Shown here: in pieces, positions 29,551 to 39,679 of the stretch
How positions within the stretch are numbered: position 1 is the stretch's first letter
Layout of the letters: each line of letters opens with the position of its first letter
Assembly: GCA_009767595.1 (NCBI GenBank)
Contig: VSDK01007177.1
Coordinates: forward strand, 36,211 to 100,210
Direction: 5' to 3'
Length of the DNA: 64,000 bases
DNA from: Symbiodinium kawagutii
Taxonomy: Eukaryota > Sar > Dinophyceae > Suessiales > Symbiodiniaceae
Program-made: the position numbers and the translations under genes
The notes under the pieces: model-generated
What the model saw: the letters and a program-made list of their open reading frames with translations, nothing else
The model's database searches: none
What the model was told of the DNA's origin: nothing

Positions 29551-30860
29551 CTGTCAGAAAATGTGATTTTCGAAACGTAATCATACACCCAATGAGCGCC
29601 TTGTGCCCAAGTCCGTTCGAGTCAGATTGAGTTCCTCCTTCGATTTGACAGTTCCACATAGTTCAACTGTTTCGGCTCCGACCGAAGGTTCAGGTTCCAG
29701 CTCGCACAATACTGTGACTGCGGCCATTGGATGGAGCTCATGCTTTTCAGTCTCTTCCTGCTTGTGGACTCCTCGAAATACATGGTGGACGACTTGAACT
29801 CAGTTTGACTCTTCATGAATTGCATTTTTTGCGCTCAGTTCTCACTCATTTCTCCTGGTCGTTTCAATCATTGCTCTCTTCAACTGTGAGATGTTCAGCA
29901 TTTGTTTGCCATTTGCTGCAAGTGGATCTTTGCGGAAATGTTCAATGATGGCCAAATTTTTTGGATGCCGTGGATCTAGTTCAGTGTATATAACTTTCAA
30001 CATCTACGGTTTCCCGAACCAACCAACCGATTCCCATGCTCGAGCTTGCAAGATGTTGCAACTGATTCTATGGCTAGAATCAAATGCCTATATGATCATT
30101 AAGATACATTTTGTTTGATACATTTACTTATTGATATACCATATGATTTATACATTATATGTTTGTTTTGTCCACTATGATTTCTCCATATTTGTTGGGA
30201 TCTTTCTTCACCGGCTGAGGTCCGTGCCATGGGTCACACGCCTGTGATTGCTCAGTCCGTCGTTCTCCTGCAGGAAGTCGAAGCAGATGCAGTGTTGGAC
30301 TTTTGACAAGTTGCAAGAAAAATCAACACAATAAAGAAAAAATATCTATCTATATCTATTTATATGTATTTATCTGTGAATATCATGTATATATTGTGCA
30401 TTTATATCTATCATACACTTGTATGTGTACATATCTACATGTATATATAGACATACGTACAATTGTTCATCTATTGTGTAAGCTGAAGTATTGTGTATCT
30501 AAGCGAAAATGTAGGATTAAAATTGCATTTTGAAGTTTGATCTTTGAGAGGAATATGATGCGACAGATGAAATTAGAACATGATACGGGGGCATTGTGGC
30601 GCTGAGTATTTGCACATGATCAGATTCGTGTTTTGTGCTGTTTGTGATTCATCCATCTATTTACCGACACAGAATCACCCTCACAAATAAATGCTGATAT
30701 GGATCTGCAAAAGTTGTGCGTTTTTTGTTCTAGGCATAAAGATGGCATTGTTTGCATCATCTCAACTTTTGCAAAGAAACAAAGAAGAAGGGGCTGCACG
30801 GGCTGCAAAGTTGAGATAGGTCTGATCTTTGGTCAAGTCACACAAAACTTCTCCGTGCAG
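29551..30860. other. AT-rich host sequence, no gene seen
   Basis: Largely AT-rich, with a TATATCTATTTATATG-type tract at about 30340-30470. No frame here has protein-like composition for more than about 40 codons, and no repeat families are recognised. Confidence 0.5.
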
Positions 30861-30972
30861 GTGCCTTTGGTGCCTTTCTTCTCGTTACTTGAGCTTTCGT
30901 TTTTGTCCTGTCGGAGTTGGCAGGACCTCGTCTCAGTTGTGCTTTGTTTGCTGGCAATTCTGAGGCGCGAGC
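30861..30972 (+). CDS. Candidate exon, membrane protein
   Basis: Follows a GTGCAG acceptor. The frame contains VPFFSLLELSFLSC and DLVSVVLCLLAIL, two hydrophobic segments. It could belong to the same gene as 31275-32642, which lies just downstream on the same strand. No family is recognised. Confidence 0.35.
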
Positions 30973-31274
30973 CGAATCAAAATGATTCAAAACAGTGGCA
31001 AAAAGAGAGAAAACCGAAAAATAAATGAGGCGAAACAGAAAGGAGGCGAAACTCAAGTGACACAAGAAGTGAATTTCCAAACTTCTTTGGCCATCGTTGA
31101 ACGGCGACATGCAGAGCCTTCAGGCAACTCGGGGTTCAAGGAGTTGTTGACACATTCTTCTCCTTCGAGTTTCACGGCTGCAAGATGCAAGGGTTCGCTG
31201 TCAGGGTACCGAATGGTACCGATGTTTCGCTGTCAGTGGCTGCAGGGAAACTGTTGAACTCCAAGGCTGTTCAG

Positions 31275-31410
31275 ATGTTTGCCAACGGCTGTGCTTTTCG
31301 CTCTGAGCAATGCCTCGATTGCACATGCCATTGGTTTGGGCATTGGTGCAGCTACCGCTGTCTCCCTGTTCCTCGGCGAAGTTGGGCAGAAGCTTCGCTT
31401 GAAATCATCA
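31275..31410 (+). CDS. Candidate exon, membrane protein
   Basis: After a GTTCAG acceptor the frame reads LPTAVLFALSNASIAHAIG, then LGIGAATAVSLFLGEV: two Gly/Ala-rich hydrophobic helices ending in a basic loop. This is strongly protein-like, of the transporter type, but the family is not identified. Confidence 0.45.
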
Positions 31411-32249
31411 TATCATCATCATACCATCACCGTATCATTGTATCCGTAAACTGTTCTGAGTGTTGGTGGAGCAGATTTTGATGTTTGGTGCATGTTCTCA
31501 CAGTACCAGCTGAGGGGAACATTGTACATGCCTATGAGCGCATTTGTGTCTTGGCGGAGCAGCAAAAAAGAGCAGAAGTAAGTGTGCAGCTCTTTGTGTC
31601 GGAGATGTTGAGAGCCGTGACCTCTTTGAGGTAAGTCGGTGGATGTTTAGACGCACCTTGGCTTTAGAAATTGTGGATTGCAACGCTGTGCAGACCACAC
31701 TCCTTTCTGTTTTTGAGCGCTCATTGAATTTCTATTTCTTTGGACTGTGTGAATGTGCCCAGAAATGACAACCTTCTAGAGCAGTGTAAGGGTGGACACA
31801 GTTCGTGGTCACCTGAAAATTGAAAGGTGCTTATGGCTGGCTGGAGCTTCACGCATTAGCTCCTGGCCTTAAACTGTGGAGCTCGGCATGTGCACGATGT
31901 GACTCTCTCCTTGTGTTCCAATCAGCTTCGTGTGCTCTGTAAAGACAGCAGAGAAGATGAGACACGATCAGACAGTTTAGCCCCTTCTGAGGCCCTTCTG
32001 ACCTTCAGCTCTTTAACCTTTTGTGAGCTCCGCAGCCGTGCAGTTGGACTGTCTTTTGGCTGAGCTGCACATGAGGAAATATCCACATCTGAGGGACGAT
32101 GTAGGAATGATGTAGGGATGATGTAAGGGAGTAAGGGATGATGTGAAATGGATTGAAATGGGAACGTCAATGCGATGGCAATCAACAACTCACAATTTGC
32201 GAATGATGGGGCTTTGTTCAGCTGAGCTTTCCTTTGCCTCATGTATCAG

Positions 32250-32340
32250 CGAGGTCGGCAGGCATCAGTGGTGCTTCATTCGTGGTGCTTTATGCTGCCT
32301 TGGCGTGTGCAGCCTGCTTGCTGGCAGTCCCTCACTTAAG
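32250..32340 (+). CDS. Candidate exon, membrane protein
   Basis: After a TATCAG acceptor the frame reads SAGISGASFVVLYAALACAA and then CLLAVPHL, a single hydrophobic helix. Same strand and style as the exons at 31275 and 32515. Confidence 0.4.
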
Positions 32341-32514
32341 TAGCAAGCTTCGTTCAACCTGAGTGGCGCCTTGCGCCTTAGGATCCCTTCAGCTGTGTTG
32401 ACGTCCAAGGAACACATCTTGAAACATCGAAGTGAACTCTATAGTGCTCTTTGATTGCAAGAGTCTCTGTCTTTATGTTTGGTCTTGGTGTGGATGTTAG
32501 TGTGGATGTTAGTG

Positions 32515-32642
32515 TGGCGAGTGTTCGAGAGGCGCGTCGATTTGCATCAAGCGAGGTCCAAAAAGCTCGATTTGATTTTTGGGGCGTGCTGACATCTGCG
32601 GTGGTGTTGCTCTACTTGGGAGCGTCACCCTGGCCATCTTAA
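32515..32642 (+). CDS. Candidate terminal exon, membrane protein
   Basis: The frame contains RRFASSEVQKARFDFWGVL and TSAVVLLYLGASPWPS, then a TAA at 32640-32642. An amphipathic basic stretch followed by a hydrophobic helix and a stop would fit the C terminus of the protein whose other exons are at 31275 and 32250. Confidence 0.4.
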
Positions 32643-32789
32643 GACACATATGTCAAGACAAGTCTAATGACTTGTTTTTCAGAAACTGTGGGTTGCAAGA
32701 AATTCATAAAGTTCAGATTGTTGCATGACTTCATGTTTTAGGAACCTGCTCGGTACTCGCTTTTATGGCTTACAGCACAGCGACTTCTG

Positions 32790-33992
32790 ATGAGTTCGTC
32801 TAGTGTCCTCAATTGCAGGTCTTGCCAGAGGTGGACACCAGACCAAGGGGCCTCCACATTGTGCCGGGTGTGTGGAGGCGCCTATAATCTAATCCGGTTG
32901 GCCCAGGACTCCCGCTTCAGTAAGGGGGATTTCTTGGATTTGGGAACCTCCCTCAATTCTTTGTTGGGGGAATACACGGTCCGGGTGGGGGCCTTTGATA
33001 AACCACCCAGCCCCCGGCCTCCTTTGAAGGAGGCTTCACGCTCTCCTCCTAGGCAAAGGAAGGAGGAGAGTAGGAAAGGAAGCCAGAAGGATCACTCAAA
33101 GGAGGACCAAAGTTCTCCTCGGGGGCCCAGGGCCAGAAAACCGTTGAGGAGAGACTCTAGGAAGGAGGGCCCCGAAGGTTCTCCTGAGCTTTCCCACTCC
33201 CGGAAAAGAAGGTCCCAAAGGGAACCGTCTCCTTCCTTCCACTCCAGGAGGCGTCGACGAGAGCGTTCAGACAGAGAGAGCTCTCGAAGAAGAAGGCGGG
33301 AAGAAGACTCGCCGACTAAGCATAAGGAGCCGAAGGAGGAGGAGGAGAGTGAAGGATCTCCTCCTAAGCCCCTTCCGTCTAAGCCAGCTGGAAATAAAGA
33401 ACACGGCTGGAAACCACAGCTGAGAGATCGGGTGAACTTGACGGGCCGGGATCCTCCTCCTTCACCGGATACTGTGCCTAGGAAGGACCCAGCACCACCA
33501 GCTGAGGATTCTCCTGCACCTCGTGTGATACCCCCTAGGGTAGAGCTTAAGCCCACACCACCTAGTAACCCACCGGTAGAGTGGAGGAATTGGGGGTATA
33601 GTGATCCTTGGTACCCGTGGGGTTGGGGTTTTTCTCAACCAGCCACATCCTTCTCCTGGCCTGCGCCCAAAGGAGGGGGTAAAGGTAAAGCCAAGTCAAC
33701 TAAGGGCCCGGCAGGCCCTGAGGGCAAAAAGAAAAAGAAGAACAAGGGCACCAAAAGACCAGTTTGGTACCAGCGTAAGCTGAGCGAAGCTGGTAAAGGC
33801 AAGGGTAAAAACTTGTCAGGCCAGCCCACAGAAGAGGTTGAGGAGATTGAGGAAGAAGAGGCAAGTGAGGAATCAACGGATTCTCGTAGGGTCCATCACG
33901 GGCCTAGAGAGGAGGAGCCAGACTACGAAGGGGAAGGGGACGCAGCCCTAACCTTAAGGGAGCGTTCGTGGGCTGATGCCCCCGAAAGTTAG
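32790..33992 (+). CDS. Element B ORF1: zinc-ribbon and RS-rich protein
   Basis: A 400-residue ORF from ATG 32790. The N terminus has two CxxC pairs (CRSC at about 9-12 and CRVC at about 26-29) that could bind zinc. Residues about 70-200 are rich in Ser-Arg, Arg-Arg and Ser-Pro, like the RS domains of splicing factors. Then come Pro-rich parts, a Lys/Gly block (about 290-335) and an acidic tail. It overlaps the gag start (ATG 33976) by 17 bases. The role is unknown: RNA binding or packaging is the natural guess. It is intact although the rest of the element is broken. Confidence 0.6.
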   Translation: MSSSSVLNCRSCQRWTPDQGASTLCRVCGGAYNLIRLAQDSRFSKGDFLDLGTSLNSLLGEYTVRVGAFDKPPSPRPPLKEASRSPPRQRKEESRKGSQKDHSKEDQSSPRGPRARKPLRRDSRKEGPEGSPELSHSRKRRSQREPSPSFHSRRRRRERSDRESSRRRRREEDSPTKHKEPKEEEESEGSPPKPLPSKPAGNKEHGWKPQLRDRVNLTGRDPPPSPDTVPRKDPAPPAEDSPAPRVIPPRVELKPTPPSNPPVEWRNWGYSDPWYPWGWGFSQPATSFSWPAPKGGGKGKAKSTKGPAGPEGKKKKKNKGTKRPVWYQRKLSEAGKGKGKNLSGQPTEEVEEIEEEEASEESTDSRRVHHGPREEEPDYEGEGDAALTLRERSWADAPES

Positions 33993-35345
33993 AGCTAGGC
34001 CGGCTGCTCGACTCCGACGGCCTGCAGCAGCGGTAGTTGCAGCCCCCAAGAGAAGTAGGAAGAGGAGGGCAACTCCTCCTGGGGAAGAGGGTCCCACAGG
34101 AGAGGGGAAGCAAAAGAGGTGAGAGAAGGCACTTTTCCCCTTCAGGCTCTGGTGAAAGTAGAGCTGTACCACCACGACGAGTTAGGTCTCGCCATTGGTC
34201 ACCTGAAGGGGATTCACGAAGATTCAGAAGGGAAATGGATGGGGCTCGACATCCAGGGAACCAATCTCCAGTCGTTAAGACAATGGAGGTTGACAACCCG
34301 CGACGTGTTCTACGTGATGCGAGGTATAGTCCCCCCAGCCGATCGTCTGCGTCTGGAGGGCATAGGATACGGCACCCGAGTTCGTCTCCTAGACCGTGTC
34401 GACGAGGATTGGGGTCAGAACTGCATCGAAGGTGGTCTTCCAGCTCCTGTTCCCGAGGACGAGACCCAAGCCTTGCAGAGGGCCGCCGAAAGGTTCGGTT
34501 TTCCTCGAGGTGCCATTCCGGGAGCCGATGCTCCAACAGGACCGGCCCCTCCTCCAGGAAATCAGGAGGGCGCCCAGGAGGAATCACAGAAAAAGAAGAA
34601 GAAGAAATCGGGGCATGCCCGAGTGAGAGAGATGGTCACCAAGGCCAAATGGGAATGCCAAGGGACTCCTTTGGATGTGAATTTCAGGAGGCCCATAAAA
34701 ATAAGTTTACGGGGGCGCCAGGAGGAATCCAGCGGGTCGAGCAGTTCGTCGAGCTCGTTGGGGTCCTCCTCCCTGTCAACAGATCACCGACTGCGAAGGG
34801 TGGCGCAGAAGCTACCAGGATACCTTTGCAGAAAAGCTGCGAGAGAAGCCAGCACGGTTTTGGCCCAGTCGACAGTAGGCGAAAGGCTAGAGAATCTAGC
34901 CATTTTCCGCCGATACTACAGGCAGATTCTGGTGCCCAAAGGAGCTTCTCGTCCCCTCCTCAAAGAGATGCAGACGGTATCCACTGTGCTGGACAGTCTG
35001 ATAGGAGGGAACATACTACACAGCTTAGATATCCTTTCACAACGCCTCAAGTGTGTGGAGATGTTGGCCTCCGGGACTCCGGCAGACCTAGCGACTCAAG
35101 TCGAGCTGGTCCCCAGAGAATTATCAGGGCTAACATCACAATCGGAGGGGAGACTGGCGCAAAAAGAATACAGCCAAGAAGCCAGGCTGCAAAAAGCCTT
35201 GAAAGGCTCGGGGGGAAAAGGCAAAAGCGACCCTCCACATCCAGGGGGAAAAGGACCTCCGTGGAAAGGAGGCAAAGCTGGGCAGAAGGGCCCCAAAGGC
35301 GCCAAGGAGAAGAGAGAGGACAGCAAGGTCACGAAGGTGGATTGA
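33976..35345 (+). pseudogene. Element B gag-like ORF (frameshifted)
   Basis: Starts at ATG 33976 with a basic N terminus (MPPKVRARPAARLRRPAAA). That frame closes at about 34119-34121, and the protein-like sequence goes on in another frame to the stop at 35343-35345 (about 408 codons): a folded-looking part (about 34140-34440), a Lys-rich linker, a Ser run, an Arg/Leu-rich helical part and a Lys/Gly-rich tail. The change of frame is either a mutation or a programmed shift. No zinc knuckle is seen. The frame of the RT ORF also runs open through this whole region but reads low-complexity there. Confidence 0.6.
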
Positions 35346-36406
35346 CTGGTTCTCCAACTGGCAAGGCCGGTTTCTCCTTAGGGGCGCGCACTCCCGCAGA
35401 GAAAGGCGGGTTAGGAGGGTGTTATCTCTCCTTGCCTGAGGCTGAAGGTTCAGCTTGCGTGGGCTCGAGCCATGGCGCTATGGCGGCTGCAGATGGGTGG
35501 GATCGAGCGACGCGATCTGAGGCCCGCAGCACCGGTGGTGAAACCGTTCTGGCTGATTTGGTTACCCCAATGTTGAGCTTAGTAAGATCCCTACCCCCTC
35601 AAAAGAACGTTGACAAGCAAGACCTTGGTAAGGAGGGCTTTTTTCCCCTCCCCTTGCCCCGGGGTGAGCTGACCCCGTCGTGCAAGAAGATCGCTGAGCG
35701 GGAAGAAGGGATCATACGAAGTCTCAACTTCCTTTCAACAGGTTCCTTTGCCCTAGGGGATAGGTCACCTACGAGGCTCCAAGAGGTCCTGTTGAGAGAG
35801 ATTAGCTGTTCCCTTCCAGTGGTTGAAGCTTGGAAAAGTTTCCCAATACCTGAGTTTTCCCCCGCAAGTTTTTGGAATCAAAAACATGTAAATAGCTATG
35901 GGGAAGAAGTACACGTAGCGCAACCGGTTCGATGGGAGAATGTCGACTGTAGTCTGCCAAAGGCAGAGCTCACAGGTATCGTTTCCGCGGCAGATTTGTG
36001 TATAGGAGGTATGAAGGATTTTGTAGAGAACCCCGAAAAGTGGCTCAAACCTGAATCTTCAAGATCATGGATGAAACCCCCTAGGGTAATGGTACCTTCA
36101 GAAGCGTGGGATGAATTGGTTGAAGGTCTACTTTCCCGCAACTTGTGCGGCGTAATGCCACTAAGTGAGGTGTTCACAGTGTCAGGGTCTCCCATTTTGG
36201 GCGGCCTTTTCGGTGTCCCAAAAGGAGAAGTGAAACCTTGTGGCACTCCAATCCTAAGGTTGATTATGGACTTAAGAGCAATAAATCAGAACTTCATTTC
36301 TTTAGGCGGGGACCTGAGCACTTTGCCCATCCTGAGTCAGCTGTTCCAACTCCAGTTGATGCCAGATGAACAGTTGGTCATTTTTGGCACTATCCCCTAC
36401 CCTTAG
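35346..36406 (+). pseudogene. Element B pol, N-terminal part and RT fingers
   Basis: The frame (open from 34037) becomes protein-like after gag ends. It includes GLFGVPKGEVKPCGTPILR and LIMDLRAINQNF, the finger and early palm motifs of a reverse transcriptase, and ends soon after LMPDEQLVIF at a TAG (36404-36406). The expected motif A (Asp) and motif B (PMGF-type) are missing. The next frame picks up at a point normally after motif B. I infer an internal deletion of roughly 90 codons near 36.39-36.41 kb. Confidence 0.7.
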
Positions 36407-38693
36407 CTCTGAACATGAGATCCGAAGAGACAGAGAGCTGCCTCGGGTCCAGTTGGCTTATAGGACCTATCTGGATAATTTCGATAGCCTTTCCAAACGG
36501 TCGCAGGGAATCATCCATGAGGGGGAGCCATCTTTGGTAGCTCTTTTGCAAAAGCAATATGCTGAGTTAGGGGTTCCTCGAAATGAGAAAAAGGCCACTA
36601 ATAATGCAACTATTGCTGAGATGCAAGGTGCCATCATCAACGGTCAAGTAGGAGTGGGGTATGCTAAACCAGAAAAGGCTGCCCGTTACTTACAAGGGTT
36701 GTTGGAAGTGGTACGACAAAAACGTGCGTCCCAAAAACAACTGCAAATTTTAGCAGGAGGATTAGTTTACTTATTCTCCTTCCGTAGGCCCCTCATGTCA
36801 GCACTCAACGAGATTTGGCGGTTCATTGCGTCTTTCACCAATGATGTAGTGTCCAAGCCACTGCCGGCAACAGTCATGAATGAGTTAGTGGCTAAATTTT
36901 TTTTTGCAGGGGGTAGCTTCATGAATTTTAGGCTTCCCGTCCACTCCACAGTCACAGCTTCTGACGCCTCGGAATCAGGAGGTGGACTAAGCCAGAGCCT
37001 GTGGCTGACTGAGCAGGGTCGGCATGCTGCTCAAGGCTTGGTCAACCGCTCAGAACCGCTAGCGGGTCTTCTCGTGATATCCTGTTTCGATGGAATTGGG
37101 GCACTGCGAGTTGCCTTAGATAGCCTTCAGTGTCCTTTGACGGGATACATCGCCATTGAATGTAAAAAAGAAGCAGTTAGAGTAGTTGAATCCTTTTTTC
37201 CAAACACAGAAACTTTCAATGACATTCAGGAGGTTACAGCCGCTGATCTCCTCATTTGGGCAGCTAAGTACCCTTCATGTGTCGCAGTTTTGGTGGCCGG
37301 GGGGCCCCCCTGTCAGGGGGTGAGTGGGCTAAATGCTTCTAAGCGAGGTGCCCTTGACGACCCTCGCTCAAACTTGTACCAAGTTTTTGCACACCTGATT
37401 ACCATGGTCAAGGAAGTTTTTACTTGGTGTCCCGTGTTCACTTTAATGGAAAGTGTCTTCAGTATGAGCCCTACTGATCGCTCCCATTATTCTCGCGGTA
37501 TTGGTTTGTTGCCCTACTTGGTTGACTCTCAACATGTAGCCTTGTGTAGGCGTCCCAGACTTTGGTGGTTTGATTGGGTCATCCGCAGTCGGGATAATGT
37601 AGTGTTTGAGTGCCCCGCTAGTTCTAATGCGTCTGATTATGGTTCCATTTGGTTTACTGCACAGGCAGACCCCAAAGGTCTCCTTGCCCCGGGCTGGAAA
37701 CTCACGCATGCATCTCAGCGATTTGCAACCTTTACCACAGCTCAACCAAAGGATCGCCCAGGTTTCAAACCAGCTGGTCTTTCCAGCTGCACCCCCAAAG
37801 AATTGGAGCACTGGTCACAAGACCGGTAAAGATTCCCTCCATACACATACCGATATGATAATGGGGTCATTCATAAAAAGAAGGGTTGGCGACTCTTATC
37901 CGTTGAGGAAAAGGAGTTGGTCATGGGATTCCCTAAGGGGTACACCATACATAGCAGCCCGAAATCTCTCCCGAAATCCCAACCCCTCCTCTGTGAGGAT
38001 CTTCGAATGACCCTTATTGGCAATTCATGGCATGTTGCAATCGCCGCTCTGTTAGTCCATGATTTACTGGTTGACCTGAACTTGATCACCCCCATTCCCG
38101 TTCAGTCCTTGGTTGACTCCTTGCGGCCAGGTCAGTCTGAAGAGCTCAGCGGATACCTGTTCCGCCCTGGGTGGGTGACAAGACGTCCGTTCAAAGAAGT
38201 TGCAAAGGACCCAGGTCCTTCTCAACTCCTGGTGGAGAAATTGTGCCACTTAGTCTCAGCAAAAGGGTCGGACGTTTTGCTCACTGCGGGCACCGAGCCA
38301 TCACCTCAGTTTCACCGCTTCAGAACATCCATCCCCTCCTCTTTATGGAGGTGGAAAGAAGTGTGTGGATGGCCATGGCCAACCAATGACCATTCTCATA
38401 TAAACAAACTTGAAATGAAAGCAGTTTATACTGCTTTAAAGTGGAGAATAGCCAAACAACGCACCACCAACCAACGAATATTGCACCTTGTTGACAGCAT
38501 GGTAAGTTTGCAAATTTAAAGTAAAGGACGATCCAGCTCAAAGAAACTCAGAAGGGTGACCCAAAAAATTACAGCCCTTCTAGTCAGTAGTCGCTTGTTT
38601 TTGATCCTCGCCTATGTGGGAATTGATTCCAACCCTGCAGATAGGCCGTCTCGACGGCCTGTAAAGCGCAAATGGCGAAAAAGCGCCAGATAA
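36366..38693 (+). pseudogene. Element B pol: RT end, RNase H with nested C5-MTase
   Basis: One frame with two in-frame stops (TAA at 37827-37829 and 38517-38519) and a natural end at 38691-38693. RT motif C is TYLDNFDSL (YxDN). RNase H begins with TASDASESGGG (first catalytic Asp, near 36960). From about 37072 to 38050 follows a C5-cytosine methyltransferase with motif I CFDGIGALRVAL, motif IV GGPPCQGVSG, motif VI-like MESVFSM, motif VIII-like RRPRLWW, motif IX-like ELVMGFPKG and motif X-like LIGNSWHV. RNase H then resumes with KLEMKAVYTALKW (Glu), HLVDSMVSL (Asp) and SNPADRPS (Asp). The methyltransferase is thus nested inside the RNase H fold. This is the best-conserved methyltransferase of the three elements. 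Confidence 0.8.
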
Positions 38694-39679
38694 TTGAATC
38701 CCACAATAAAGAGGAACGAAAACGGCGACGTAAAGAGCTTGGATCCCTACAACAACTAACCATCCGTCCTGCTACTGTAGCAAGGTATGACAAAGCGTTT
38801 AAAAGATTTCTCCACTTTTTGGCTTTTCAAAAAACACCTCTTGGTACCACAAAAGAGCAAATTGATGTTCAAGCACAAGATTTCATAGAATTTTTGTGGG
38901 AAGAAGGCGAGGGTCAATCCCTAGCCGCCGACACGTTGAGTGCCATCCAACATTTCCAACCAAGTATGAAGCGTAATTTGAATGGCTCCTGGCGACTCCT
39001 AAAAACGTGACAACGCCACGAGATCCCAGCGAGATCTCCCCCCCTTACATGGTACTTAGTCCAAGTTCTTATGGGGTATTTCCACGCACACCATCCTTTG
39101 GTTGCTTTATCTTTAGGAGTCGCTTTTAAAGCATTGCTGCGAACTGGTGAGCTGTTGAGCCTACAGTCCAAGGACATTGTCATCCCTCCAAATTCTCAAT
39201 CTGCAATCATATATTTGGGAGAGACCAAAACAGCACCTCGTAACCCTCACGCAGGTACTGTCACATGTCATGATTGCCGATTGGTTACCCTCTTAAAGGC
39301 TTGGCAGCTCACAGCCAAACCAGAGGATTACCTTGTCCCTTGGACCCAAAGCAAGTTCCGTGCCATGTGGAATGCAGCTATGAATGAGCTACAACTTTCC
39401 TCCAAAGGTTATAAACCTTATAGTCTTCGCCGCGGTGGAGCCACAGACCTCTACTTTACTTCTCGTAATTATTCACATATCACCCATGTAGGAAGATGGA
39501 CTTCCGAACGCACCGCTAAAGTCTACATTCAAGATGCCGTGGCCTTGTTAACTGAGTTAACTTTTAAGCCTACTAGGCTGCACTCCACTCTGTTTAACAG
39601 GTGGCAGGAGGTTAGTTCTCCTCGCTGTGTTGAGCCACGACGTCCGTCGCACAGAAGGGGACGTGGAAGGGGAAGTTGA
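38672..39679 (+). pseudogene. Element B tyrosine recombinase, one nonsense codon
   Basis: Starts at ATG 38672, overlapping the end of pol by 22 bases. Frame 38672-39679 is continuous except for a TGA at 39008-39010 that most simply comes from a Trp codon. The N-terminal part is a basic helix followed by a core-binding domain (TVARYDKAFKRFLHFL). The catalytic part has Arg in LLRTGELL (near 39139), YSLRRGGATD (near 39418), GRW (near 39493) and the nucleophile Tyr in RTAKVYI (near 39524). The C terminus is Arg/Gly-rich. Like element A, but with only a short overlap between the two ORFs instead of full nesting. Confidence 0.8.

Larger units (their letters stand above)
32790..39679 (+). mobile_element. 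DIRS-like YR retroelement B, decayed
   Basis: Coordinates cover the recognisable coding part. Termini were not found. Order: an SR-rich ORF, gag-like ORF, RT, first part of RNase H, a full C5-cytosine methyltransferase, second part of RNase H, tyrosine recombinase. Lesions: a frame change in gag near 34.1 kb, a deletion in RT near 36.39-36.41 kb that removes motifs A and B, and in-frame stops at 37827, 38517 and 39008. It is therefore a non-autonomous relic, older than element A. It shares the YxDN reverse-transcriptase box with A but carries a different methyltransferase at a different place. Confidence 0.85.

Noticed and set aside
34037-35345. First part of the 789-codon frame in element B
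   Set aside because: In this stretch it reads Arg/Ser/Gly-rich low-complexity sequence opposite the real gag frame. Only the part after about 35346 is RT-like.
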